The notes under the pieces: generated by a model
What the model was told of the DNA's origin: nothing
Seen by the model: the letters and a program-made list of their open reading frames with translations, nothing else
Databases searched by the model: none
Source of the DNA: Pegoplata infirma
Lineage: Eukaryota; Arthropoda; Insecta; Diptera; Anthomyiidae
DNA: 64,000 nt
Direction of reading: 5' to 3'
NCBI GenBank assembly: GCA_963921195.1
Contig: OY992537.1
Span: 133,322,694 to 133,386,693 of the forward strand
Program-made: the position numbers and the translations under genes
Shown here: in pieces, positions 20,691-32,084 of the stretch
Layout of the letters: each line of letters begins with the position of its first letter
Numbering within the stretch: position 1 is the stretch's first letter

Positions 20691-21186
20691 AAGAAGTACA
20701 CTTCATCAATTCAAAGAAGAGAAATACGATGATGTTTTTTTTTGTAAATTTTAATTAACTTGAACTAAATTGCTTTTTAAGAAATATGTCTTAAAAATAA
20801 AGATACGATTCTTAGATTTGTGGAAAATTTCTTTGGCAGTAAGAATTTTTTTCCTAATATTAAAAAAATCCATTTAAAGAAAACTATGAACTAATTATAA
20901 GTAAATGAACTAAAATTTTTTCCTCATAGTTAAGAAAATTTCTAATTTTTAAGTTAAATTTAACTAAATTTTAGGAAAATTAATGATAAATTTTCAAAGA
21001 CATTTTTTCCTAAATTTTAGTTATGTCTTTTTTTTTAGTGTAGGTTTTCATTTGTTACTCAATATTAAAAATATTCACGAAAAATTATACAACACATCCC
21101 CCTCCCCCGCTTCCAACCAAAATTTTTTCCCTTCCGATTGCAGAACATTTTTTTGGTAAAAAAAAATCTCCCCCCCAAATGAAATT
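20691..21186. other. right arm of the expanded TA MITE and inner right end of the composite
   Basis: To 21040 this is AACTAAA/GGAAAATTAA-rich MITE arm. 21043-21186 is the composite hAT-like element's own right subterminal region, with C-rich runs. Confidence 0.45.
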
Positions 21187-21202
21187 CCTGGATCCGCGCC
21201 TG

Positions 21203-21560
21203 CTCCAACTACAGTATCGAAATATCGATCTATGACCCCAAAAAGTATTTATTATTGATCAGTGATCGATTCTAAGACATTCTAGCGATGTCCGGCTTGA
21301 AAGGGCGCGAGACAGCCCAAAAGAAAAGAGATATACTCCTGAGGTTTGGCACAATTATGTCTTATGGTCATAGGCTGGTACAGTTCGAAAAAAAATCGGA
21401 CGTTGGAAAAATGTTCCCCCTTAAAGAATTTAAACACCACCAGAAAAACACATTTTTTTACAAGTTTTTTAAAATTTTTTGTTCAACAAATAAAATATTT
21501 ATATGCCATATGAAGTCCATTGACCTGCATTTGGACCAAGATGATTAGGAAATTTATATT
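21203..21560 (+). repeat. GTCY repeat copy 4, right piece
   Basis: CTCCAACTACAGTATCGAAA continues the repeat begun at 8697. It has the CGAAATATCGATC core and ACCCCAAAAAGTAT, but the microsatellite has shrunk to one GATGTCCG. The 3' end is not recognisable. Confidence 0.65.
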
Positions 21561-22683
21561 TTTTCGGCCCGTACCCCTTTTATGGGCGTGGTTTTAGAAA
21601 ATAATGCAAAATAATGATAGAGTTTTTAGGCGTAAATAACGTAAAAATTAATTTGTAAACGTGTATGAAGAGGGAAAAAGTGTCTCAAAGTAAAAGTCAT
21701 TTTATGTAGAAAAAAGTCTCAGATTCTGAAACTCTAAGTCTGAAACTTTTTTTATGCGAAAATATCTTAAAATCTGAGTCTACACAAAAATGTTTCAATA
21801 AATATGATCATTAAAAATTAAGCTCCATTTTTCATGTAAGCGAATTTGCTGGGCTAAAAGGGCCCATGAGTCGGGTGCCCTGGACACTTAAACGAGGCAC
21901 TTACACGTGTCACGTGCTATAATGGTTTTAACGGTATTGAACACCTTACATAACTATCATTTTTCTGTCGTTTGTTTTATGTCGAAATCGGTTTAAGTTA
22001 AAATAGTTTAGCCTTTATATTTTTCTTTTATGTGCAACATTATCCTAACTACTGTGCATCATGCAACACTTTGTTGAATTGGTTTCGCAAAAAACAAAAA
22101 AAAAAAAAAAAAACGCTTTAAATTAATGTAAATGGTTTTTAGTTTTATTTTATAACCGCATCGAAATTTCGTGTATTTTAAAATATTTTTCATGACAGAA
22201 ACCCAAAAAAGATACATATGTATGTATATCGATTTTATAGCATTTTAAGAAAGCCTTAATTAAACTCTAACCAGTTTTTGTATACCTAACTTTTTGTATG
22301 AATTTGGATTAATATTTAACCACAGTACAGACTAGTATGCAAACAATTGTGCTAATTGCTTTCCAATATGGTGGTATGGTTTTTAGTACAGAATTATCAT
22401 CGCTGCCTAGCGTATGTGTGCCTATCCGTATGAGCTTTTGTGTATGTATTTATGTTGTTTGTTTACGTTTTGTATGAAACGTCAAAAGTTAAACCGTGTG
22501 CTGTCACTAATGCTTAAACACATCAAATGCAACTCTGTGAACCTACTACTCATGTACTGTGTATTTAACACTTAAATACCAACATTTTACAGTAAAACTT
22601 TAGTTGGTCGACCTATATTCAATAAATGGCAACTTAAAAATTTTTACTTTTCAGGAGAGCTAAAGAACTACACCAGATGAAAA
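21561..22683. other. noncoding, largely single-copy-looking
   Basis: A short patch of satellite-like words lies at 21660-21800 and an A-run at 22085-22110. Otherwise I see neither genes nor repeats shared with the rest of the window. Confidence 0.5.
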
Positions 22684-22840
22684 ATCAATTGTATTTCGAA
22701 AATTCTATTTGTAATTCGAAGATTCATTTTTTAGGTCAAAGATTCCATTTGTAATTCGAAAAATATCAATTGGAATTCGAAACAGATTAATTGTAATTCG
22801 AAAATTCTATTTATAATTAGAAGATTCCATTTGTAATTCG
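22684..22840. repeat. AT minisatellite TTGTAATTCGAA (left part)
   Basis: Units of roughly 18-21 bp, such as ATTTGTAATTCGAAGATTCC, recur about eight times. The array resumes at 23969-24036 after LOA copy 2. A related array is at 27880-28170. Confidence 0.7.
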
Positions 22841-23968
22841 CACGCTGCAATGGAGGAGCAGTGATTGTGGCCATAGCGCGATATTGAAAAAGATAACAAT
22901 ACCACAAAATGTGGACTGTGCTCCCTCTTTGAGCCTCTTTGAGCGCCACTTTACCACTATGATACCATCCAGGAAGTCTTGGATGGGGGATACTCCGGGT
23001 AGTGGAGCTACCATAAATTTTTACACAGATGGATCGAGGCTGCACGAACAAGTGGGCTTTGGAGTCTATTCGGAAGAGCTTGGGTTGAGCCTGGCTCGTA
23101 GATTGCCAGATCATTGCAGTGTTTACCAGGCAGAGATGCTGGCAATAAAAGAAGTGGCTGACTGGTTGAGCTGCAATGTCTTGTCTACAACCGCAGTCAA
23201 CATCTATACTGACAGTCAAGCCGCGGTCAAGTCCCTGGATTCAATGTTTCTGAAAACAAGATCTGCCCTTAACTGCCGCACGTCTTTAAATGAGATGGCC
23301 AAGCAGTTTAACATACGACTCATATGGGTCCCAGGGCACAGAGGCATTCCAGGGAATTGCAAAGCCGATGAGCTTGCAGGACTAGGAACTACCTTACAGG
23401 TTCCAACAGAATTGGAATGTGTTGGTATGCCTCTAGAAACTTGCAAGCAAAACCTACGGCTTTGTTCTGCGACGGAGACTAATCAACGATGGGCAAATGG
23501 ATGGACGTGTGAGACAACACGACTGATTTGGCCTTCTCTTAATCTGGGGCGCACAAGTGAGCTGATATCGCTTCCAAGAGGAGAGATTTCGACGGTGGTT
23601 TCTATAATTACCGGACACTGTCTTATAGGGAAGCACGCAGAGCGGTTAAATGTGCCGTCGAATGACTTTTGCCGAAGTTGCATGGATGAAGAGGAGTTGG
23701 AAACTATCGAACACTTTATTTGCCATTGCCCGGCACTTTCTGGTCAGAGACTTGCTTCACTGGGATCTAGGGAGCTGTACGATCTATCTGATTTGTTGGA
23801 TGTCAAAATTCAACATCTAAGGAGTTTTATAAGAAGCTCACAATGGTTTAACGACAGGGACTAGTAGGGAAACCTATTACGGTCCCGTGGTATCACAATG
23901 GATCTCAGAGTCTACGTGTGTTGACGTAAAACATCAGCAGCCACTTACAACCTAACCTAACCTAACCT
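22841..23968 (+). mobile_element. LOA copy 2, strongly 5'-truncated, TSD ATTTGTAATTCG
   Basis: It starts at CACGCTGCAATGGAGG, matching 19340 in copy 1, and ends in the CCTAA tail. The 12-bp ATTTGTAATTCG is present at 22829-22840 and 23969-23980; because the target is itself a repeat of that word, the duplication is likely but not certain. The sequence is almost identical to copy 1. Confidence 0.85.
22842..23864 (+). pseudogene. LOA copy 2 RNase H and zinc-knuckle remnant, open
   Basis: The frame is open from the truncation point. The first Met is at 22884, giving 326 residues. It keeps FYTDGSR, YQAEMLAIKE, YTDSQAA and WVPGHRGIPGN-x-KADELAG, so the four RNase H acidic residues are present, as is the CRSCMDEEELETIEHF knuckle. 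It lacks endonuclease and RT. Replaced residues relative to copy 1 are few (for example GHRG for GHRD). It is a truncation product, not a gene of its own, although it could be translated if read from outside. Confidence 0.8.
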
Positions 23969-24036
23969 ATTTGTAATTCGAAGATTTCACTTGTAGATTG
24001 AAGATTCTATGTGTAATTTGAAAATTCCAATTGTAA
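23969..24036. repeat. AT minisatellite TTGTAATTCGAA (right part)
   Basis: Continuation of 22684-22840. It contains the right target duplication of LOA copy 2. Confidence 0.65.
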
Positions 24037-24779
24037 TCCTCTTAAAAGGACTTCAAATATTTAAAGGAATGACATGAAAGAGGATTTTCTTCGCTAATTT
24101 TTCCTATTTTTTTATTTTGGCATATCAGGAAAAAATGTAAAAAATGTACTTTTAAAAATTTATCAAAGGACAAAGTTTTGAAATAACAGTACTTACTAGG
24201 GTGGGTCGTTTTGCCACTTTTTTGTCGGATTGAAACGCTATACCCGGCAAAAGTTGTCTACCCAGATGGGTATTACAGATGTGAATTTTTTTGGAAATCG
24301 GTTGATATCTTCTGCTCTCAGAATGGGCTCAAAGTTTCGAAATTTCGGCTAAAAATCCCAAAAAGCCAATTATTGGGGCTTGAAAACGCGGTTATTTTTT
24401 TTGTAAAGATATGTTATTTTAATCGTAAACTCCATTTTAGGCATCAAATGCAGTCTTAACCCCTCCCGGAGGTCCAGGGAATAGCCCCGATATCCAAAGA
24501 GGATGTGAATTTCGGCTAAAAATACCCTAATTGATAATTATTGTGGTTCGAAAAAGTGGCATAATTTTTGGGTACAAATATGTTATTTTAGACGTTAAAT
24601 CCCTTTAAGGCATCAAAATGCAATTTTAATCTTTTTCGGAAATCGAGGGAATACCCCTGATATCCTAAGTGGGAGGTGAATTTCCAAAATTGTAAAAAAT
24701 TCAAGTCCAGATATGGCTAAAGATACCTCAAAATGCTATTTTTAACAATACCTCCCCACCCTCAATATCAGGAAAAATT

Positions 24780-25955
24780 GTCACAAATTGAGATTTGAAT
24801 TCAAATTTTGTTGGAGCTTGTCTAGAAATTAAATACAATTTTATTATGCCATCCCTTGCGTTTCTGGCGCACACTCTAGATATTGCTTCAGTTACTAATT
24901 TTAATGTTCGTTCGACTACAACTGAATGGCACGGAAACTCTGTTTTCAGGAAGTGAAAGTTTGTCAATAAGTTATTTATTTGATACCGTCCTTAAAACGG
25001 GTGATACTGTGTTAGAAACATCAGTAATTTCCCAGAAGATCATTTCCACGTAATCAGTGGCCTCAAAATTTAGCCTTGGAATAATATTGTAGCTAATGAA
25101 CTGATGACGATTCCCTGTTTGTTCTTCTTAAGTACTAAGAATTCTTTTTGGTGCATCTTGACGGACAGCAAGTCGACAATCTGTCATCATCGCGAGAAGA
25201 ATATTTTCGGGCAGTGCAAAGAACGCATTGGTTTCAATGAACTACAGCTTTTTTTTTACTTTGAGCCAACACTCAGGGGATGCCCCCTACTAATGCAATG
25301 CATTGAGTTGGTATTGAGGAGTATGAGGAGAAGGAAAGAGGGAGCAGTGTTTGTAAACATTTAATTTGAACTTTTCTAAATTATAGCCTACTGGAAAGAT
25401 TTTGCGGGGAGTTTATTCCACATACGGCTAGTTCGACCGAGAAACGAATTTTCTCTGTTTGATGTTTCTTTGGTCAATATCGTGATCTACAAATTTTCTC
25501 AAAAACATGATGAGGACCATCAGCAATGGAATGATGTGTTACTAATTCTGAGTTGCATCACCACATAGACTTGAGGTATTAACTTAACTATTTCTATGAG
25601 TTCCTAGATTTACAGTTGTCAACCTGCGAGCCTTGTTTAATTTTCCAGGGATCATGAAAGCAAGAACCTCCGAGCATTCTGCCGAATCAATAGCTTTAGC
25701 TAAAAGATACAAGTATTTGAAGTCCTTACTGAGTTTTTTAAGCTCTTCGGAACTGTGATAAGGAAGATCACATTTAATTGCTATAAATGACACCACAGGA
25801 AGTTTTTCACATCCGGGTAATTTTGAACCTATAGGACCTGTGTAAAAATTGGGACCTGATGTTTGGCCGTCAATATGCTTAAAGAGAACTCGCAATGGTA
25901 CTTCGATAAAATGCAAAAGGCAACCTGCCCACTGCATGGATTTTCCTATTAATTC
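24780..25955 (-). pseudogene. relic of uncharacterised transposon protein (S/H-x-RW family)
   Basis: N-terminal part (25955 down to 25584): LLHFIEVPLRVLFKHIDGQT, SGPNFYTGPIG, CEKLPVVSFIAIKCDLP, then IPGKLNKARRLTTVNL, where the family has a P-G-x-x-S-x-x-RW core. C-terminal part (24967 to about 24780): PCHSVVVERTLKLVTEA and VCARNARDGIIK. From memory of insect and cnidarian predicted proteins, these blocks in this order belong to an uncharacterised family, but I could not search. The middle is replaced by a retroelement fragment, and RW has become RR. Dead copy. Being inside matching TIRs, it is the candidate transposase gene. Confidence 0.6.
25330..25530 (-). pseudogene. Jockey/CR1-like ORF2 C-terminal fragment
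   Basis: Two minus-strand frames joined give RENSFLGRTSRMWNKLPAKS and FPVGYNLEKFKLNVYKHC. The pattern R-T-x-R-x-WN-x-LP, FP-x-x-YNL-x-x-FK is typical of the last residues of Jockey/CR1-type retrotransposon ORF2. Short and frameshifted. Confidence 0.45.
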
Positions 25956-26085
25956 ATCTAATTTTCTTTCTACCTTTATGGAAAATATAACTTTTAAAAT
26001 ATTCTCTTTACTCCACTAGATTTATTTACCATATAAACACTTTTTGATAACCTCTAGCCAAACAAAATTAAAAGATATAAATATA

Positions 26086-26807
26086 GGTACTGTGCAATAA
26101 CTCCCAAATGAAATAACTCCCAAAAAATAAATGAAACAACTCCCAAAAATTTTGCATACGATTTGGGACTTATTTCATTATGAAATTAGTCCCAGTGAAG
26201 TGGGACTTATTGCACAAATTTTGTTGGGATTTATTTCATTATGAAATAACTTCCAAATGAAAAAAACCCCAACAAAAAACAGATTGGGAGTTATTTCATT
26301 TCTTGTTAAGCATTGGGAGTTATTTCATCAATGGTGGGACTTATTTCATTTTAAATGAAAACAATATACACCTCTGTGCAATTGTTTTTTTTGTTTTCTT
26401 AAAATTTTTTCTGCGTAGCCGTAGTTTTCTAGGATAGCAGGCCTTTACGCTATCAAATTTGCCTCAAAAAGGCCTGATAACCCAAATAGCTTTGGTTTGC
26501 AGAGAGGGTGGGTTTAATGCATGGAGTATGTAATCCCTAAGCCCGGCCGAAGGCCGGCTACGCAGAAAACCTTTATTACAAAAAAACAATGGGAACTTAT
26601 TTCATTTTCTTTGGCACTTATTTAATTGGGAGTTCTTTCATTTTTTTTGGGACTTATTATTTTGATTTTAAATAACTCCCAAATATTGGGACATATTTCA
26701 TTTTTTCTTTGGGAGTTATTTCATTTTTTAAAGTGTGGAGTTAATTCATTTTTCTTGGAACTTATTTCATTGGGAATTATTTCATTTGGGAGTTATTGCG
26801 CAGTACC
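26086..26807. mobile_element. Foldback-like element 2, 722 bp, TSD ATAAATATA
   Basis: The ends GGTACTGTGCAATAACTCCC and GGGAGTTATTGCGCAGTACC are exact inverses but for one base. They are followed inward by GGGAGTTATTTCAT / GGGACTTATTTCAT arrays. The 9-bp duplication ATAAATATA (26077-26085 and 26808-26816) is perfect. The centre has a GC-rich inverted pair around CTGCGTAGCC and GGCTACGCAG. It sits inside the hAT-like element 24197-27584. Confidence 0.85.
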
Positions 26808-27879
26808 ATAAATATATCTAGAAAAATCTAGCTTGAAATATCTCCCATATACTCACTTACCGATTTTGACAAGCCCGGCCTTTGTTCCATATAACCAAAA
26901 ATGGCTTTGAAAAGTTTAAAAAATGCCCAAACTTTCATCTTTCTCCGATCCCGGCGGGGGTCCTTGACCCCCAAGGGCGGTTAATAATTGCTTTTTAAGG
27001 CATAAATGTGAGATGACGTTTAAAATAACACATCTTTACACAAACAAAATGCCACTTTTCGAACCTCAATAATTGTCAATTTGGGTATTTTTAGCCGAAA
27101 TTCACTTCTCTTTTGGATATCGGGGTATTCCCTGGATTTCCGAAAGGGATTAAAATTGCATTTTGATGCCTTAAAGGGATTTAACGTCTAAAATAACATA
27201 TTTGTACCAAAAAATTATGCCACTTTTTCGAACCACAATAATTATCAATTAGGGTATTTTAAGCCGAAATTCACATCCTCTTTGGATATCGGGGGTATTC
27301 CCTAGACCTCCATGAGGGGTTAAAACTGCATTTTGATGCCTAAAATGGAGTTTACGTTTAAAATAACATATCTTTACCAAAAAAAATAACCGCTTTTTCG
27401 AGCCTCAATAATTGGCATTTTGGGATTTTTAGCCGAAATTTCGAAACTTTGAGCCCATTCTGAGAGCAGAAGATATCAACCGATTTCCAAAAAAAATCAC
27501 ATCTGTAATACCCATCTGGGTAGACAACTTTTGCCGGGTATAGCGTTTCGATCCGACAAAAAAGTGGCAAAACGACCCACCCTAGTATTTACCTCCATTT
27601 TATGTCGATATGTCAAAATAATAAATTGGGAAAATTTGCGAAAATTCTCTTCTTTAAATTTCCAATACTAGTGGCATGCTAGGACAATTAGAAATATTAA
27701 ACAAATATTTTACAAAAATTAATCCTCTAAAACTTTAGAGTCCTTTTAAAAGGAAACAGGATCACGACATGAAAAACTGTAAAAGCAGTTTTACTACATT
27801 AACTTTTTAGTTTCAAACGTATATTATCCAGTTCATGTTTAACGAAATTTTTCTATTTTTGTCGGACGGTGTAATACGA

Positions 27880-28170
27880 AAAATATCTATTGTATTGCGA
27901 AAAAATAAATTGAAATTCGAATAAGATTAATTGTAATTCAAAAAAGATCAATTGTTATTCGTTATAAACTGTTTTCCGAAAATGATCAATTGTAATTCGA
28001 ATTAGATCAATTGTAATTCGAAGACGAACAATTATAATTCGAAAAAGATAAATTTTTATTAAAAAAAAAATCAATTTTTATTTCAAAAATATCAATTGTA
28101 GATCGAAATAGATCAATTGTAGTACGGTGATTCCAATTGTAATTCAAAAAATATCAACTAAATTTCCATT
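27880..28170. repeat. AT minisatellite ATCAATTGTAATTCGAA
   Basis: About a dozen diverged units of 18-22 bp built on AATTGTAATTCGAA and AGATC. Related to the array at 22684. The flanks 24040-24140 and 27595-27765 also show an inverted match (around TTTTATTTTGGCATATC), so the hAT-like element entered a larger palindromic repeat. Confidence 0.65.
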
Positions 28171-29435
28171 GATATTTTTGGGATTAGATAAAAAATTGTA
28201 AATATCGTAGTTCGGAAATTCCCATAATTTTTCTCGAGCACTTTGTGTGGTACTTTTTTTTTATCAAATAAATAAATTGAATTTGATTTTATTATATTTA
28301 GCCAATGGAATCGACCAGTGTGCAATCGGTCCAGTACCTACGTACTGAATAGCCAAATTATTAAAAATAATAAACTGTTCACCGTTGCGCATGATTGTTA
28401 TTTAAATGCAATTACAAAATTAATCATACGTCACCTTTACAGTTTTTAAGCAATAATTGCAATTATAAACAATTATTGTTTTTATAAATTATATAAATTT
28501 ATAAATTATATAAACAATAATATTTTTTATAATTATAAAAAAAAGTTCACCAAAAAATCTAGCGCTGAACTAAAACAAAAGCCTTGAGGGTTTGTTAAGG
28601 AATATGTCAACTTTCATTTGCTTATGGTTTCATCCCATTCCGATTTGGGTTGTTGCACTGTGTAATTTGTAAATTCAATTACCTTTTTTGTTTATATGAC
28701 TACATTTTAGTTGAAAAAGAGTTAACAATACAATTCTTCTGTAAAAATGTGATGTTCTCTCTTGTTAATGCATTTCACAGTAGGATTTGATCTGTGTTTG
28801 AAATCATTGTTAAATACTTTTTTCAAATAATGAATTTGTTTAAAAATGAAATTTACATTACACTCATTCGGTCATTTGTAGTGCTACAATGTGGTCTGAC
28901 CATCAAATTTTTGTAACGTTGTTATTATTTTGTTGTTACCATTGCTGTTGTTGATGATGTTAGCGGTTTTATGTAAAATCCTAAATGTGGTACATTCCCT
29001 TTTCCCCATTCCCTACAAAAATAAAAATTATAATAACATACTTAATCCATAATATAAAGTTACAACTTTTTCCAACAAATTAGAAAGTTACAGACGTGCA
29101 ATACCGAATTCGTTAAGCCCTACACTGTGAGAACTTGTATTAAAATAAAATTTAGATAATAGTATTAATAGGGAAATTATCTATAACAAATTTTACTGTT
29201 TATTAAAAAATTAAAATGTGAACTGGACATGAACACTGCTGTATTTTGATGTTTTAATAAAATTTCAAAGACGATAATTCTGTGTTACTTAGCCAGATCT
29301 CAACATATTGAACGTATTGTAGGGTGAAATTAAGTGATGGGAGAGTGAGCTGATGTCGACTAACAATTACGCAAGGGTTTAAGCTTGCTCACGGTTCTCG
29401 TGAAAACATAAAATATGAGATAAAAACATTTTTCC
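28171..29435. other. noncoding, mostly unique-looking
   Basis: No gene is recognisable. A self-complementary AT tract (28450-28550, TTATATAAATTTATAAATTA and neighbours) is the only structure I note. Confidence 0.5.
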
Positions 29436-29452
29436 AAAAAAAATTAGCACTA

Positions 29453-29957
29453 AAAAAACCTTATAAAATTACAAGAAAAACTTGTAACTTTTTTCCTATT
29501 TGGCAAAATTTCTTAGTAATTTTACAAGATTTTTACCAATAATTTTGTAATTTTACAAGGTTTTTACCAATAAAATTGTAAATTTACAAATTTTTTAGCA
29601 CGATAAAATTTACAAAGAGGTTTCGTAATTTGACTAGATTTTTTGCTACATCCTATTTACGAGAATTCCTAGTAATTTTACAAGCTTTTTTACCAATAAT
29701 TTTGTAATTTTACAAGCTTTTACCAATAACATTGTAAATTTAAAGTTTTTTGGCGCAATTAAAATTACAAGGAATTCTCGTGAATTTACTAGATTTTTTT
29801 TTGTAAAATTATCGTGAAAATTTGTAAAATTACAAAAAAAAAATTGTAAAATTACAAAAATTTTTGTGAATTTCGATTTGTTAAAAAACAAGGAAAACTG
29901 TCAAATATTGGTAAAGTGGGATTACGAGGCTTTTCCTAGTAATTTAAAAGTTTTTTT
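29453..29957. mobile_element. MITE of the CACTAAAAAAACCTT family
   Basis: It starts GCACTAAAAAAACCTTATAA. The interior repeats AAATTACAAG and GTAATTTTAC in both orientations (TIR-like), and the end is near GTTTTTTTTTTGTGTG. Relatives: 40279-46149 and 49779-49875. Confidence 0.5.
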
Positions 29958-30359
29958 TTTGTGTGAATCAGATTCTGTCACTATTTTCCTAAAAGTTTCA
30001 GATTCAGAGACACCTTTCTCTAAAAAAGTCTCATAATTTACCATTCATTTAGAAAAACTTTTAGCTGAGAGTTTAAGAGATTTTTTCTCTGTAGTAACAT
30101 TTTTAGTTATTTTGTGTCAAAAAAAAAATGTTCAGATATAATAATAATATTATTTATGGGATCATCCATATTTGGTTGAGTTGCTAACGGAATGACTAAC
30201 AATCGATGTCATCCTAGTGTCACCCTCTGATCTTCGTGAAATTTTGATATGTTTTTATTTTTCTACGTAAGGAAGTTGATCTTTCTGAGTTTTTAACAAT
30301 TTACGTCTATTTAATCCAAATTAAAACATGCATGGTTGGTATAAGATTAAAGGTATTTA
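29958..30359. other. noncoding with a few satellite-like words
   Basis: 30000-30090 has the TCTCAGA/AGAAAAA words. The remainder has no recognisable feature. Confidence 0.45.
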
Positions 30360-30810
30360 AAAAACCAATTTAGCAGTGGCCCCAAGGTTCACGTCTTCCT
30401 GCACGTAGACAGTGATATCCACCTATCCGTCATCCATTTCTCTGATATCCTATCAATTTCGTTTATCAATTCCACTATAGGCACCTGACATAGGTTCAGC
30501 CAATTCGTCACCAGCCCACTATGTTAGCTTTACTGTGATTCGATGAAGGGATTGTTCCTTACAATTTCTGACTTTACAGTGTTCTATTCTAAGGCCTTAA
30601 GAGTTGCAAGACTATCCACGAACATGGTAATGGCGCCAGGACTAAGGTCTCTTGTCATAATCATCTGCGCGGCTTCTTCTACACTGGCCCGGAAGTCCCA
30701 ATGGGGCCCTGAATCCGAGGCCTTCCGATTATACTCCCAAACCCGTACCCATTTCAATCTTTGATATCGCATTCTCTGTTATAACTGAGTTTTTCACCCA
30801 GTCTTCTAAT

Positions 30811-30992
30811 ACATATTTTACACTATCGCACTTTTCCATTATACACATCGAAATTTATCAACTTCTAAATTTTTGTACCTCTTTTTGATTGAAACCTGGT
30901 CGTATCTAATTCTGGTAAAAATTTTGTATAAAATATTTCCCTAACATGGTGAAAATACGCTTGTATAATGGAAATGTATAATAGTGTAAAGT
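30811..30992. mobile_element. small TIR MITE inside LOA-B
   Basis: TTTTACACTATCGCACTTTT faces ATAATAGTGTAAAGTG, plus an inner pair TTCCATTATAC / GTATAATGGAA. Comparison with the plus copy shows that about 180 bp were inserted between the ACCCAGTCTTC and TTGGTATTT words. Confidence 0.65.
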
Positions 30993-31087
30993 GGGTATAT
31001 GTTGGTATTTGGACTTCGAAGGTTTTTTGTCAAAGTTCGTTTGCGTTGAGATATTCGGTTTTCTGTTTCAGTTCCGTGACGCCATCG

Positions 31088-31584
31088 CAGGGCTACCAGA
31101 CTTGGGAAATTATCCCCAACGTTGGGGATTTCATTCAAACAAAAAGGACAAGAAATCTTGTTTGGGGATTGGGGGTTTTATGGGGATTTCTCAAAATAAT
31201 TTGGGGATTTTTTGGGGGTATTCGAAACTAAATCTATTAAAGAATACAAACTAGATTGAATGTTATCAACGATTTTAAAACATAATTTTAATGATAACGA
31301 TTCTTTGGTACGAGATTACAAAGCGAATTCAGTAAAACTTGCATTTATCGGCTGTAAAATGAATTTAAGCATTACCAAAAACCGTTTATTTACGCGTTTG
31401 GGGATTTCCTAATTTCTAAATCTACGAAATAAAATTTTAAAATTACCACTAATAATTTTTTTTTTTTTAAATTGAAGAAAATATTTTTTGTGTAATTAAA
31501 AAAAAAATATTTTTTATTGTTTGGGGATTTTTGGGGATATTTTGTTATATTTTTGGGGACAGCGGAAACTACCTGGGAACTCTG
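31088..31584. mobile_element. hAT-like MITE with GGGGATTT words
   Basis: The ends CAGGGCTACCAGAC and CCTGGGAACTCTG are imperfect inverses of hAT type. TTGGGGATTT recurs near both ends (31120-31210 and 31520-31560). About 100 bp of LOA-B is missing at the site, so no clean duplication is visible. Confidence 0.55.
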
Positions 31585-32084
31585 TATTCACGTGCTGAAT
31601 GGGTAGTATTACTTCCAGGCCGGCTTGCGGGGCCGATCTCATAACACCAGTTATAATCACAGATGCCAGTTGCTGTTACTTCTGTAGGTTGCAGAGATAT
31701 GATTTCTTATCCACTGCTCTCCACCACCATTGGTAACTACTGGTATAATAATCGCACCATACATCCAGTGGATAGTATACGGTTTTAGACCCCATCTTTG
31801 AGTTCAGGTTTTTCGCCTCATTAGATAGTTCGAAGGTGATTTCATCGAATTTGGGAAGAACAAACCTATCTATCTAACAAGGAGAGTCTTTCACAGGGCA
31901 TCCAACGATTGTCCTGAAACTTGCATATAGGAAAGAGGGGAGCAAAATAAGAGTTATCTGTTTTTTATTGCTGCCCAATCTCAATTTTAGCGGGTCAAAG
32001 GCGAGGGGAAAACGGGACTTTTTCGTTTTTTTGGGGATTTTTCCCATTTCTTCAAAAGAAACTATATGAACATTTTATACAGGT

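Larger units (their letters stand above)
14720..21040. mobile_element. TA-target MITE (CACTCAAAAAA / TTTTTAGTG ends), greatly expanded by insertions
   Basis: The left end CACTCAAAAAA follows TA (14718-14719). The right end TTTTTTAGTG is followed by TA (21041-21042). Both arms are rich in GGAAAATTAA, AACTAAA and AAATTTTAG words. The hAT MITE (14929-15459) and the LOA element with its repeat host lie between the arms. Confidence 0.5.
8711..21202. mobile_element. 12.5-kb composite hAT-like element, TSD CTCCAACT
   Basis: CAGGCGCGGATCCAGG (8711-8726) is exactly inverted at 21187-21202 (CCTGGATCCGCGCCTG). It is followed inward on both sides by a G/C homopolymer region. The flanking 8 bp CTCCAACT (8703-8710 and 21203-21210) are identical. 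The host repeat reads through when the element is removed. CAGG-type ends and 8-bp duplications are hAT features. No hAT transposase is visible, so this is probably a non-autonomous element swollen by later insertions: a Tc1 relic, a Foldback-like element, a TA MITE, a hAT MITE and a LOA retrotransposon. Confidence 0.85.
24197..27584. mobile_element. hAT-like long-TIR element, TAGGGTGGG ends
   Basis: TAGGGTGGGTCGTTTTGCC at 24197 is inverted at 27566-27584. Similarity extends about 500 bp inward as long TIRs. Flanks GTACTTAC (24189-24196) and GTATTTAC (27585-27592) match at 7 of 8. The TIRs are built of tandem units: TTTCGGCTAAAAAT-type words at 24343 and 24510, and in the right arm at 27093, 27262 and 27431, steps of 167-169 bp. 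The interior has relics of the S/H-x-RW protein, a retroelement fragment and Foldback-like element 2. Confidence 0.8.

Noticed and set aside
22731..23219. 162-residue minus-strand frame
   Set aside because: Antisense shadow of the LOA RNase H region; the same shadow appears at 19260-19550 and 61306-61602.
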